Assembly (NCBI RefSeq): GCF_032062135.1
Contig: NC_092861.1
Coordinates: 59,345,480-59,409,479 of the forward strand
Reading direction: 5' to 3'
Source: Pyxicephalus adspersus
Taxonomy: Eukaryota > Chordata > Amphibia > Anura > Pyxicephalidae
DNA: 64,000 nt
Below are positions 48,928 to 64,000 of this stretch, one piece after another. The notes under the pieces are model-generated. The model was not told the DNA's origin and ran no database searches. It worked only from the letters and a program-made list of their open reading frames with translations. A program made the translations under genes and the position numbers. The first letter of the stretch is position 1. Every line of letters begins with the position of its first letter.

Positions 48928-49074
48928 TCAGTCATCTAAGTATTCAAATGGCTGTGGAGGCTCTGGTTCCTGCTCTTCCTCTTCAATTTTGGGACCATGA
49001 GCAGCAACAGGTTCCACTAGCTGTTCTTCCTCCTCACTAGTGTCTCTAAGGATTATTATACCACCAATTGAGAG
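48928..49074 (-). CDS. PSMD1: PSMD1 last coding exon with Rpn13-binding tail
   Basis: There are 48 codons and a TGA stop. [20 protein letters not shown] leads to an acidic tail ending PQPFEYLDD. In human, the corresponding C-terminal 14 residues bind the Pru domain of ADRM1/Rpn13, and the aromatic residue of the PF-E-Y core is central. Frog keeps F, Y and the terminal DD, with conservative E-to-Q and I-to-L changes. The acceptor is CTCTTCACAG. No AATAAA on this strand is seen within about 1.3 kb; the first I find is at 47577-47582, so the 3' UTR end is unsettled. Confidence 0.97.
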   Translation of the reverse strand, partial: LSIGGIIILRDTSEEEEQLVEPVAAHGPKIEEEEQEPEPPQPFEYLDD

Positions 49075-49621
49075 CTGTGAAGAGAGGAAATGGTAAATGA
49101 AACCCATTGCAGAGGCAACAAAATACATATTTAATGATTAAGTGCGGTGGAACATATAGTTGGTCTTAAAAATATTGAAATTAGCAGTAGATTTGTACTT
49201 AGATAATACAGCTATAATGCATTTTACCATAAATCTACACTTCAGAAAGCAATTAAAATGACGAGATCTCTTTTTTTCAGAGCTAGTGCAAACTATTCAT
49301 AAATTGATTACAAAACTTCATGTCTATCAAAAAGCAATCTTAATATAAGAGAGTTCTACCAGGAGATTTAGCTACTAAAGACAATTCTTACCAGTTTTTT
49401 TCTCAACTTGTTAAACTAATTTCTTAATCAAATCACAAATCATTTCTTAAAGCTAATGGAAAGGCATCACCTTCATATAGCATCCTTCATTTTCAGTAGG
49501 TGGACAAGGACAGCTTAAATATTTCTCGAAGATTATACTTTATTTGTATATCTTTAGATGATTAAGCATTGATGTCTCATCAGCCTATACAAATCATCTA
49601 AAAGAATCCAGCTGTACTTAC
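49075..49621 (-). other. PSMD1: PSMD1 intron of 547 nt
   Basis: AT-rich intron; nothing recognised. Confidence 0.6.
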
Positions 49622-49762
49622 AGGCTTAAAAGGTTGGTATCGGGAGCCTTCTGGCATAGTAAGGACTTTAAGTTGAGCTGGCATCACACGAGCTGGATTT
49701 TCAAGCAGCTGAAAGTTTGGCTCTGGTTCCTTCTTTTTCTCTTCTTTTTTCTCAGTTTCATC
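49622..49762 (-). CDS. PSMD1: PSMD1 exon: end of KEKE linker and conserved strand region
   Basis: There are 47 codons: [47 protein letters not shown]. The acidic/basic linker is two residues shorter than the human version I recall. The segment from PNFQLL onward is nearly invariant. The acceptor is TTGTTCCAG and the donor CCT/GTAAGTA. Confidence 0.97.
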
Positions 49763-49895
49763 CTGGAACAAAAAAGGAACAAATACAAGGTATATGTGAA
49801 ATTTACAAACATGTTTGAAAACACTGATACTGACACATACATTGAGATACAATATTTTATTTATCTTTATTAATGTAAAAAAATTATATTTGTCA

Positions 49896-50006
<111 letters not shown>

Positions 50007-51172
50007 CTAAAGAGTGAATAAAATTTTATTAAAAAGTACACCGTTTTTATTTGGAAACGGAGCAGGAACATACACGACCCCATACATAATTAGGCTCACA
50101 TACACAAGGATACCTGACTTTCTATTGCTACTAGGCCACAACTTTGTTACAAAATATTTAATATATTATGTGATTTCAGGAAGTCAGGTTTCCAACCCTT
50201 ACAGGAAAATAAATCAGGAGAAAAAAACATTTTGTTGGTCTGTAATCCAAAATTTATTGGATGATCACTAAAAGAAGACTTGTAAAATAACACCTTGCAC
50301 TTGTTGCTGTCTGCAATATGTCCTAAGCACATGTTTACTAGCCTACAATATTCTCTCTGACAAATTATACACTTTATAAGGTATAGGTAATCATAACACT
50401 AATCTCTACTTCTGACAGAAGTTTGAGGATATACGCTTTAAAACCCCTACACAAACCTAAAAACAATGAGACAAAGAAAAAATATGGGGTTAACAGTCCT
50501 GCATCCTATTTAGCAAGAAGAAAAATTAGGACAAATTTAAAAATATCATCAGAATAACAATTTAGCAGGAGGGGCATATGCTATGCAATGCAAAGAAGGG
50601 AGCTGATAAAAATGCTCAATTAAAGTATTAAGGCATTGTCAAGTCAGGCAATACCTCTTTTTATGATGGTGATAGGAAAATAACAATATTACAGTTTGTG
50701 GATTAAACTAAACATTAAACAGCAACGTGATAATGGGAAGAAACCACCTATCATCCATTAAAGACAGGGAAAAAGTTTACTTTTCACCACTGTCTTGATG
50801 CATCTAAGGATTGATTTTTTCTACTGCTTCACAATATCCTTCTACAGTCTGAATGTTTTGTTATTAGTCTCATTGTATTGCTTGCTGAAAATATTTCAGG
50901 ATATGCAGAAAAAAAATGTAAGTGTATGTCTATCCAAAGTGTTTTCTTTTAGTACTGAATTAAGAACAGAAGGCTTAAAACCTCCATTGGAGTTTTTCTG
51001 CTATGCAGGCCTTGATTAGAAATATGGCCCACAAGTACTCTAACAATGACAAATGTTTCAGCAGACAAGTGACGTAAGACACAGAAAACGAAAGTTGAAA
51101 GTTGTTCTAGCCTTCACCTACTACACCAATTAAAAGCAGCTGCAGTATGGTCTGTTAAAGATTTCCCCCCAC

Positions 51173-51222
51173 CCAGGAGGTCAGTTTGATGGAATATCCA
51201 GGAGGTCCGTTTGATGGAATAT
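51173..51222 (+). repeat. 25-bp tandem duplication
   Basis: The unit CCAGGAGGTCAGTTTGATGG plus AATAT occurs twice with a single A/C difference. Confidence 0.92.
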
Positions 51223-51639
51223 CTTACCGCTTTCCTCAGAAATAATGTTGCTAAGTTTGAACAGGTCTGGGAATCTTGGGATGCCCTATTATGCCCAGTT
51301 CTAATTGTCAGTTTTTTGATGCATAGAAATTTTTGTTTGTATTGTGGGCCTGTAATTCTTAGGATTAACTCCCGGGTATGATAATTATATTTAGTTAATA
51401 TATTATAATCATAAATTATAATATAATAATTATAAATATTAATTTTAACAAATAATGAAATAGTAGACCACAACAATGTATATTATCAAAAAAAAATAAA
51501 AAACTAATTTATCAGAAAAAAGTGAAAAGGTCAGGGATAATAATGGACAAAATGTAAATCAGGGCACTGGGCAATGATGTTAGGTGCACTAAAAAATGTA
51601 CTTTTATTTTTATTATATGTTGTGTGGTGTTTTTTACTG

Positions 51640-52266
51640 TAATAACCATTTAAAAGCAGATTACATTGTAATCTGCTTTTAAATTTCCCACCCGGCCATG
51701 CCCCATGAATACATCACAACTCGCATCACCCGAATATTGTCACATCCTCCGGGGTGATGCAAGTGGGGATGTCCTGCCCCACCTCACCCCTGCATCCACC
51801 GACGCTGCTGGTGCTCGCATCAGCAGGGAGATGCAAAGCACAATGCAGACCTTCTGCATTGTGCATCGCATCTTCCGGGTGATGCGAGCAGCAATAGATT
51901 CCGGGGGTAGTGCCAGCAGTGATTTCCCGCTGGCACCACCCCAGCATTTACTATTGCTGCTTGCATCAGCAGATAGATGTGATGCGCCATGCAGAAGTCC
52001 TGCATTGTGCTTCGCATCTCACTGCTAATGCGAGCAGCGGCGTGGCAGTGACCCCGGGTGGTATTTAAAAGCAGATTTTAAATTTCCCGCCACGCCCCAA
52101 TTCAGAAACGTCCCGGCATGACAGCGGGACCATCAGATCGCGGCTGGATCACGGGGCAAAGGTAAGGGGGGCTTCTAAAGTTACCCCGAGTGTGACTCGG
52201 GATTACTGCTTTTTGAAAGTAAAATCCACCCCGAGTCACACTCGGGATTACCGCTAGGGGGGTTAA
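51640..52266. mobile_element. TTAA-ended non-autonomous element with internal foldbacks
   Basis: The right end CCGCTAGGGGGGTTAA resembles the TTAA-type end at 11,301-11,316. Close to it, CCCCGAGTGTGACTCGGG and CCCCGAGTCACACTCGGG (about 52,186 and 52,230) can pair. The interior repeats GCATCAGCAG/GGTGATGC and CTTCTGCATTGTGC-type blocks in both orientations, and TTTAAAAGCAGATT occurs at both 51,650 and 52,065. The left terminus is not clear. It is GC-rich against an AT-rich intron of PSMD1. Confidence 0.65.
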
Positions 52267-52684
52267 CCATCATTTTGGTGACCCCCCCCCCCAATCCTTC
52301 TTGTCCTGTTTACACCCTACCAGTTTATTTTTATTTTTTGTTAATGTTTTGTGTATACTGGACATTCATCTTTCTTTCCCCACCATATGGGATTATACTG
52401 TTTCGTTTACATTTTGCTGCTATTTTTTTAAATATGTTATTTGTATGATCCTTTTTGATGTACTGGTAATTATCTGGTATACTGTACACTATGTTTATAT
52501 CTTGTCCTTTCTCTGTTTTCTCCGTTATTGTTTATAAAAATTCCTAATAAAAATCCAGTTTCTTTATTTTCAGGGTTCTTTATTTTCCACTACATTAAAA
52601 ATTCAAAAAGGCTGGAAATATACTATGGAAATAAAGTATGATAGCGAAATAATAAAGATATACAAAGTATATACATTTTTATTA

Positions 52685-53620
<936 letters not shown>

Positions 53621-53790
53621 CTTGAGGTCCTTGTTTAGGCCAATGACACAGGTTGGAGTAAAAGATAAAGACAAGAAGTGCGAAAGTGGGAACCAGAACC
53701 AAAACTGAGTGAACACCAGGACTCCTACCACAGATGGCATGTGAGTGTGGCCAGTGCGAGACTGTAATGAAATGGTAACATTGTGTCCTC
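53621..53790 (-). CDS. PSMD1: PSMD1 exon: C-terminal domain core
   Basis: There are 170 nt. After completing Gly it codes [20 protein letters not shown], the aromatic-rich [17 protein letters not shown], and [13 protein letters not shown]. This is one of the most conserved parts of Rpn2. The acceptor is TTGTTTTGTGCAG and the donor AAG/GTGAGTG. The aromatic run is a buried core of the toroid, not a membrane segment. Confidence 0.97.
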
Positions 53791-55948
<2,158 letters not shown>

Positions 55949-56065
55949 CTTTGGACAGGTTACTTCTGTCTGTTGGATCATGATAAGAGCAGATGAGATC
56001 AGTGCACCCTGACGCACATAATTCACAGGGTCATTTGTCATCGGTTCCAGGAGGTTAATGGCTTC
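55949..56065 (-). CDS. PSMD1: PSMD1 exon: PC repeat segment
   Basis: There are 39 codons: [20 protein letters not shown], then [19 protein letters not shown]. It is nearly identical to human and forms another PC repeat. The acceptor is CCTTTTTCAG and the donor AAG/GTGCGT. It is separated from the previous exon by an intron of only 102 nt. Confidence 0.97.
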
Positions 56066-56143
56066 CTGAAAAAGGGTGACAGAAATATTAGTTTAAAAAG
56101 CTCACATTTTATTCTATCTATGCTGTTTATTAAGATCCATTTA

Positions 56144-56314
<171 letters not shown>

Positions 56315-57176
56315 TTAGGAAATGTTTCAACAGAAAAAAGAAGACATCTGACTACAAGATTCACTGCATTCTAGCTGTTGCACACAAGCCTTAGGACATA
56401 TATTGAAGAAAATAAAAAAATAACTGAAAAGCTTTCCAAGTTTACATGATGTTAACACAACTTATTGTAAAAGTGAAGTTATGTATTTACTTTCAAAACA
56501 GATGTATTTATTTCTGAGGTGTACATATATTATAATAATATAAATATATAGTATTTTATATTGTTTAACAAAGACATTTATGTAAAATGCAAAATGCAAT
56601 AGACATAACAGGCTAAAAGGCAATCATGACAATTGTAATAAAACCATAAACAGTCTACTCCAGTTCTGCACATGCTAGGGAGTACAGCTGGCTCAGCTAG
56701 GATAATACAGTCTAGGTTCTACGTGTACGACTATAAAATAGATGAGAGCAATTCTCGTGGAGGCTACATGGAGGGGAGCTGTTTATTTTTGAAAATGAAA
56801 TATCCAGCTGGTTTACCACAGCAGCGTTGTGCAAGAATGTAAACGAAGCAACCAGTGGCGACAGCCGAATGATTAACTGCACATTTTTGTGACAACATGC
56901 TACCTGTCACCATGTGTGATAAACCTTGGACTATTATACCTAATAGATCAACAGTAAAAATTAGGAAGAAGAGTCACAGGCAAAGCGCTATCCAGCCAAG
57001 AGAGATCGCTAGAGGCAAAAGATAACCATTTGTATTTATGAAGCTGTTTACTCCTTCAGATTTGAAGATAAACTTTATCAACTTCCTAAAACAATTTATC
57101 ATTAATATTATGTCATTGTGAATTATAAGGACAAGAAACTGCATCAATACATCAGTGCTTTGTTATTGCATTATTT

Positions 57177-57196
57177 ACACACACACACACACACAC
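57177..57196 (+). repeat. (AC)n microsatellite
   Basis: Ten AC units. Confidence 0.9.
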
Positions 57197-57260
57197 AATG
57201 TTATAGCATGACAACTGCAGCAGAGACATTTCGTTTGGTTAGTAACTAAACAATATCAAG

Positions 57261-57341
57261 ATTATTATTATTATTATTATTATTAAACATGATTTATATA
57301 GCGCCAACATATTACACAGCGCTGTACATTAAATAGGGATG
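57261..57341 (-). repeat. SINE 3'-tail fragment, inverted
   Basis: An (ATT)n run is followed by GATTTATATAGCGCCAACAT and ACACAGCGCTGTACATTAAA, the complement of the SINE tail found elsewhere. It is in the PSMD1 intron. Confidence 0.85.
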
Positions 57342-58392
57342 ATCTATAAATCCTATTATATGTTAATTTTACTTCTTTGAGACTGACAGCTGAAGATATG
57401 TGCACAGTCAGACTAAGCCAAATCTCATTGCAAGTCTCTCACTGGTCAGTCAAGTCGCCCATGGAAATGGAAAATCTGCTTGTAGCCCACTAAAAAGCCC
57501 CAACTCTGGAGCCTATTAGACTGTGAGTGTTTGATGGTATAACTTATCGATGACTTTATTTGGGCTATAAAAATCTCACTTTTACCTAAACAGAAATACT
57601 ACTCTTAGTGGAAGAGCCCATCAAGGGGCCCAAAAACCACATGCAAATTACAAAAAAAGTGAAAACCTGGCATTTTTTTTATTTTCTACCCACCCTAAAT
57701 ATTTTCTACCCACGACATTCTACATGTTACAAACTAAACAGGACCTGTGGTAAATAATTATCCAGCATTGAACATAACCTCCAATAAAAAGATGATTTTT
57801 GCCCGTCTTTGCATAGTGGTTCCAGTAAAAATAGGCAGGCTGGTCAATTTTAAAAGCATTTACGAATTACCCATGGTTAATGTCATTTTACACACATTAA
57901 GTTCAAATGGAACCAATTAATACGATATAGCCCCAAAGTCATGCATTCAGATTTCCGTATTTAATACAGTACATGTAAATAGCTGTGATTTGCTATTGCA
58001 AAATGAATCACATATGGGTATTTTTTTCCCCAAGGTATGACATTTATGAGGCAGCACTCAAAAAGTTAACTAGGAACTCTGATTTTACCTCTGCTTTAAT
58101 AACAAATCAGCCCTACTAGACTGCTAACAAAGCCCAGAGATTGTATAGCACTCTACTGCAGAATTCTGGACGTGAAAAAATGTAGTTCTGTAGTTCTCTT
58201 ACTCCTTTCCTAAGGACCTTTCATGCTTTTAGAGGAAGCTGCATCGTGTATACCTACCAGAATATAACATTTATGGAATTATTAGTAGGCCTGCTTTAGC
58301 CTATATATATTTATGTCTAATAGTCCTACTGTTTTCATGAATACATTTTTATGCAGTAAAAAGAAGGCAGGTTGCTGCAAAAAATCAGGTAT

Positions 58393-58395
<3 letters not shown>

Positions 58396-58447
<52 letters not shown>

Positions 58448-58480
58448 TATATATATATTTTTTTTTTTTTTTTTTTTTTA
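58396..58480. repeat. (AT)n tract followed by poly(T)
   Basis: About thirty AT units, a short interruption (ATAG, then more AT) and a run of about 22 T. Confidence 0.95.
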
Positions 58481-61400
58481 AAGTAATGAGGGTAGAGAAA
58501 CATTTTTCAATCCTAAAAAGGCATCTGTGGTATTGAAGCTCTTCCATTGTAATGAATGGCAATCATCAGAGATTCTGCCACCAGCATTTAGAGACCTGCT
58601 TGTGCATGGCCTACTTTAAGGTAAGTTTTCACTTCTTCAATGCAGCTCTAAAACACCCAGGTGTTACAGGGGAAATGCTTCAAGCAACATCTGTCTGAAC
58701 GCACTGCTAACACATTCTGTTAAAGTGAATTGGCAGTCTCCACATATGCAGTCTTCAATTTTAAAGTAGCATGCCACGTTGGCATTAAAGCAATGCATGC
58801 TGGCATTCCCTCAGATAATCCACACAGGCATTGCATAACGTTAAAATGTGTGATGTGTTTTCAACGCATTAAAGGCTAAATGACTGCAGAGACTTAACTT
58901 TTCACAGCCAAATAATTTTGAGATTGAACAAACTTCAGAATTACTGGCAGGAAAGAACAAAACTACTAAAACCTGTAACACACCAATACTGACTGTTGGA
59001 GGAGATGCCATAAAATATGTAAATAAAATGTCAGTGTAATTTCAGACATGCAGAAAATCACCCAGGTGAACATTCCATAGCTGCACGGTAAACATGATTT
59101 TAAACAAATGGTGAAAAAAAAAAAAAGATTAAATCACACTAGCTACAAAAACATCATGTGTGCATGCAATCTAGTGAATGTGTACAAGTATAATGGGCAA
59201 AGGGGGAGACACACACTGTGGAATGTTTATCAGTTTACTTAAACTGCCGACATGGTACCATTCTCCAGTGGGTATATAAATATACATATAAACAGATATT
59301 ATATATACATTCCTTCCCAAGAATACAGAAGTTACTTCTGTAACAGACTACACTTTGAGTCTCTCAAGAAGCATTTCAACACTTTCTAGCTGAATAATTC
59401 CCTTGGATTCCTGTGCATGTTACACCCCTCTCGTTACCGCCCGAGGTCTGACAGATTGCTATAATGTCACACGTTATTAGAGCACTGATTATGTTTGTGT
59501 TCAGAATTGTATAACAAAAATATACAGTATCAGATCCCACCAAGAACAGAGCGCAGCACTCGTCAAAGGATAAAACGAAGAAATGTTGGGACTCCAGTGG
59601 TTCCTATTGCAATGTAAAAAATTCTACTGTATCCTGAAGAAACACAAATATATAAAAGATGCCACTGTCAATCCCCAAAATTGAATCTGGGCCCATTGAA
59701 GGATTGGGATAGGAAAAAAATTGGAACTGATTGTCGAGAGTTCAGCATACATTTTAATGTGGAGGATGGGAAAAGGGCTCCGGAACTTAAAGCAGAACTC
59801 AAGCAAAACAGCTTTTGCTTCAACATTCACCTTTACTCCTTTGATCTCTCCCATAATGCTCTAACTAGATACTCATGCAGTGCTTGCATTTAGAAATGTG
59901 TTAATGAATACATAGATGGATTCATTTGTGCCATTTATATCTACCCAAAGTTTAGCTTTAAGCTTTCATTGCTAAGAGAAACATCTTATAATCACATAAA
60001 TTTGTGCGTTACAGGTTTCCAAGAAAAAAATTAAAACATACTGAGCTAATACTTCATGCAACACTTTAACCATATAGCAGAAACGCTGAGGAACCTGGTG
60101 TGTCCTTTTGTATGGCTTATGACTATAAAACTCAGGGAGATCAACAAATTACTCAGAAGACAATTTTAAACAAATCTTTGAAAGAAAAAAAAATGAACAT
60201 TTTTAAAATGTTGATTTAAAGTATACCCAGTCTGCCAAGCCACCATCACTAAAAATTAAACATAAGATTAAGAACACCTATCTAAATAATCACAGATCAT
60301 CAGATTGGAAAGAATGCATCTCAGCCAAGGAATGGTTTTTACTGATCCTTTCACTAACTTTATTTTCATAAGGAATTCTGTGAGCAATTTCTCAACTTAC
60401 TAAACCATAAGTTGTACTAGAGATAGGAAAATGTTTCACTAGGTGTACTGCAAATGGCAGATATCAAGTTTACCAAAAAAAAAAAAAGGTTTATAGGCTT
60501 CCCCTGCTAGAGCTGAGGGGAATTAATGTGTGTTCCAGGGCATAGCTCCATGATTAAATTGCCCATCGTACACTTCTAGGCAATATGATTAGCAGACAAA
60601 TGAACAGGAAAACAACTACTGAACTGTCGTGATCGGTGAAGTGATTATAATTTTAAGGGAAATTAATGGACACATTTTTAATACTTTTGATCACAACTAA
60701 ACTGCATTATAACATTGCCAAGTCTCCAAAACATTATTTTCTTCTCTGTTCTTATCTAGTACAAGTTACAAGAAGTAGCAAGCTGTGACATTGAGCCCAA
60801 AGCATTACTCAGGTGGTACATATCCAAAGAAAAAAAAAAAAAAACAATTAACAACAATAAAACTAGAACTCCATCCAAGTTATTATAAGTTAAAATGATG
60901 ACACTCATTAGGCATGATTATCATTACTTTGCTTTTTCCCCATTATGTTTTAAACAATGAAGTACTGCATTGTGCTTATTACATATGGCATAAAAGAATA
61001 AACACAATTGTCATCTGGAACCTTCATGGTATTCTCCACTTATTTTCTTTATCAAACTCAGGACTAAATATAAGTATTTTACAATCAATTAGTTATGAAG
61101 CATAACATCTGAATATTTGACATATACCACTAAGCAGGCTGAAGGTGATGGGCTCCTTATGGGCTTATAAAGCAGCAGTTTCTTCAGGTTCATATAATAG
61201 GTACAGTATAAAGCACATCATATACATTGCAGACTGATCCTCTGACTCACTGCTACATTCCTGCATGTGGGCAATATTAAGCCTGGAATGCAAAGTATCA
61301 TGGAGACACCCTCTATTAAGGGTTTATTTATAAAATAAAGATTTCTTTAAATCCTAAAAATTACTTTTCCAAAAACTGCAGATACCAGGTAATGGGTAGG

Positions 61401-63602
61401 TTATGCATTCCGTAAACACAAATGTAACATGGTACTGTGATTTTAAAAGTGATGTTTAATTTGCCTAAACATGCAGCATTCAATAATAAAAAAAAAAAAA
61501 GTGTAATGGTCTGAGGAGTGTACATTTTATTTTTTTTGTTTGCCCTGTGGATTGCATCTATTTTGGTGGTATGTTCTCTTTCTATATTCTGGTTACATTA
61601 AAGATCTTTGGAGTACCTTATCTAGATGAGTTTTTTCTGCATAATATAACTTTTACAATGTTTAACTGAAGCCCAAGCATATCGATTTAAAATCATTTTA
61701 AAATAAGAACAAAAGAATAAATGCAACCAATGTTGATAAATCATAGTTTATCCTCTTTAGCATACAAGAATAAATTACAGAGTGTCATCTTGTAAGCCCA
61801 GGAAGACAAAACAACATAATTGTATGTGATTTATCAGATGGTGCTCTACAGAACACACTCCAATCTCAAACTTTCCTAGATTTCTTTTCGGGGAAAGAGA
61901 CAAAGCTCTGTGCTATGTATACAACTTACAAATGCAATCACAGCATAGCTGAGTGCCAGTCCTTCTATTGGAAGAAGTATAAGGTGGAAGATGTCCAGAA
62001 CAAGCTTTACATTTTGAAGAGGATTACAAAGTTCACCAAGGGGTTAATATGTGGGAAGTGCCTGTGCAGCTACAAAAGAGAAAAGTTCATTTTCATTGGA
62101 GAGGTATATGAACTGCCTGTTCTGTGTATACAATATCTGCACGTGAAATTCTCCAGGCTCTGGCTTTACAGACACAGCCAAATTCATATGGTCGAGAGGT
62201 GCTGAGCCCAGTAATATTATGACCCGTAGTCCTCTCTCATTAACTCATATGAAACTGACCCAATATGCAAGATGTATATCATCTGCATACATTACCCAAT
62301 GTGCAGAGATACTTTTTAAACAGAAATCATAATTATTCAACAGTCATAAACAAGTATGAATATAAATAAATCAGTAGGGGGTTGATAAAGCATTGAAAAG
62401 TAAAGCTTTAAAAACGATCTGTTAAATTGGCACAAGTATGTGTGTTTTTAATTAGCTGAATGGGTGCTGCAATAATATGCTCTCTAGCTAGAATTTCATG
62501 CATTAAATATCCTCCTCCTCTTGTTGTGTTTAGGTTGGGGTCTGTTGTCAGTAACTGGTAGTGAAGCCCCCAAGGGTGCATCTGGATTAGGTGGGTGGGA
62601 CTAAAGGAAAAAAAAAGGGGGGGGGGGTATGAAGAAATCAGTAGAAGCCTGGCTTCTGGCTGACCTCCAGCTCTCAACCTCCTCTAGATTCTCTTAAGGA
62701 GACTGAGTGAATCCATTCGGGAGTACAGATGCACTAGACACACTCAGTTAACAAAGGTCGACCATGAGTCCCTGGGGGCACATACATGTATAAGCGTTGC
62801 AATCTACAGTCCTAGAAAAGTGACAAGCAGCTACTCAAACTTTAAGAAGGGGGAGCAAAGGAAAACCATGACAAGAAACTAACAAACACATCACACAAAC
62901 TTCTCACAGCTGTACAGATCTGGTGAGTATGAAATCAGAGATGTGCTTATAGTACTAGCTGTACCAACCATCATCTACTATATACTAATACTAATGGAAT
63001 GTTAGTTATCTAATCATACGTATTTTCACACAAATGTATTATATGAGGCAGGTATGGAGTCAGCTTAACATATGGGTTATTTTGAAACAAGGGATCTTTT
63101 AAAAAACACTAACCATCAATTAATATTCAATTTAATTTTGAGCGCAGTCCCCAGTCACCCCTAGAATATTGTCTCCATTTCATTGTTTTTCAGCACTCCT
63201 CATAATAACGGAGTAAGAATATTCTATATGACATATCCATATGTGGCTATATACTTTGTTGTGGTATAGGTTAAGCTTTAAGAATCCTCTAAATAACAGA
63301 ATCATTTCTTTACACTGCCCTTAAAATATTACCAAAAATATTACTCGGAAACAAAGAATGTACAGAGAGCTAAATTAACCAGGAAAAAAATGTAAATTTC
63401 CCTAATTAATTGAAGTGAATCTTCCAACACTTATCTAAACATTTCTAACTTCATTAATCAACCAAAGTGGAAGATGTGTTAGGGTAAAACTGCTCAGTCA
63501 CAAAGAATCCTTGAGAATCCTTGAAAATTGTACCATGCCACCAAAATCAGGAGTTAAATCTTCATGCGAGGTTAGGTTAACCCCACAGATAATATTCATT
63601 CT

Positions 63603-63671
63603 GGGGGGGGGGGGGCTATATCAGTAAGCTTGATAAAAACAAATGGATTTAAAAAAAAAAAAAAAAAAAGC
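63603..63671. repeat. Poly(G) and poly(A) runs
   Basis: About 13 G at 63,603-63,615 and about 20 A at 63,650-63,669, both error-prone homopolymers in the PSMD1 intron. Confidence 0.9.
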
Positions 63672-64000
63672 AGATCTCTCATCTGTCTCATTACCAGGAC
63701 AGAACACCATATTTAAAGGTATTAAAAACAAAGTAGCACGGATATTTCAAATATTATAATGGAGATAAATCGTTTTTTCTGCCCTGTCTAGATGGACTCA
63801 GGAAGAAAAGTCACATTTGGACACAGATTAGACCATCTGAGCAGCATCTTTGGCAAAGGAAATGTTAAAGGAATACTTCCAACAAACAGTCTGTCTTTTC
63901 ACAGCAACAGAAAGGAAGAAAGGATTCTGAAGGCTGGTGATTAGAGGACACAAGTGGGATATCTTCTAGCTGATAAACCTAAAGAGGGTTTCAACATAAG

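Overview
This is a vertebrate nuclear genomic window, AT-rich and dense with interspersed repeats. It almost certainly comes from a frog, probably a ranoid. The evidence is split exons with GT-AG borders, proteins close to the vertebrate orthologues as I remember them, and repeat families I recognise from ranid and other frog genomes: tRNA-derived SINE tails, TTAA-flanked MITEs, a Tc1-like remnant, and foldback MITEs beginning TTGGGTCTGATTTATTAAAG. The species cannot be fixed from sequence alone. There are no bacterial-style operons, CRISPR arrays or phage genes.

Two protein-coding genes lie head-to-tail on the minus strand. The 3' end of PSMD1 (26S proteasome subunit Rpn2) occupies 48,928-56,282 as eight coding exons. 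The last ends in the stop codon, and the open intron continues to the right edge. ARMC9 (a LisH/armadillo protein of the ciliary base) follows about 8 kb downstream. Its promoter and first exon are near 40,650-40,860, its start codon is at 35,197, and nine coding exons run down to 443. The remaining 3' half is beyond the left edge. All exon phases join without a frame break, including a 25-nt microexon and a 35-nt exon. This PSMD1-ARMC9 order matches human 2q37.1. HTR2B, which lies antisense inside a PSMD1 intron in human, is not seen here and would be expected beyond 64,000.

Layout: 1-440 is CpG-rich repeat; 443-477 an ARMC9 exon; 478-17,337 a 16.9-kb ARMC9 intron full of transposon remnants with one assembly gap; 17,338-35,215 the remaining ARMC9 coding exons, with one gap in a (TA)n tract; 35,216-40,860 the ARMC9 5' region and promoter; 40,900-48,900 intergenic with SINEs and a small TIR element; 48,928-56,282 PSMD1 exons; 56,283-64,000 a PSMD1 intron.

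The two genes are not known to act together. PSMD1 is a housekeeping scaffold of the proteasome base. ARMC9 is a cilium gene, and its promoter carries an imperfect RFX X-box next to ETS and CCAAT sites, which suits ciliary regulation. I found no credible new biological system. The most useful observations are the X-box promoter, the ARMC9 microexon, a tandem pair of CTCF-like motifs, the local 245-bp duplication, and several internally structured non-autonomous transposons.
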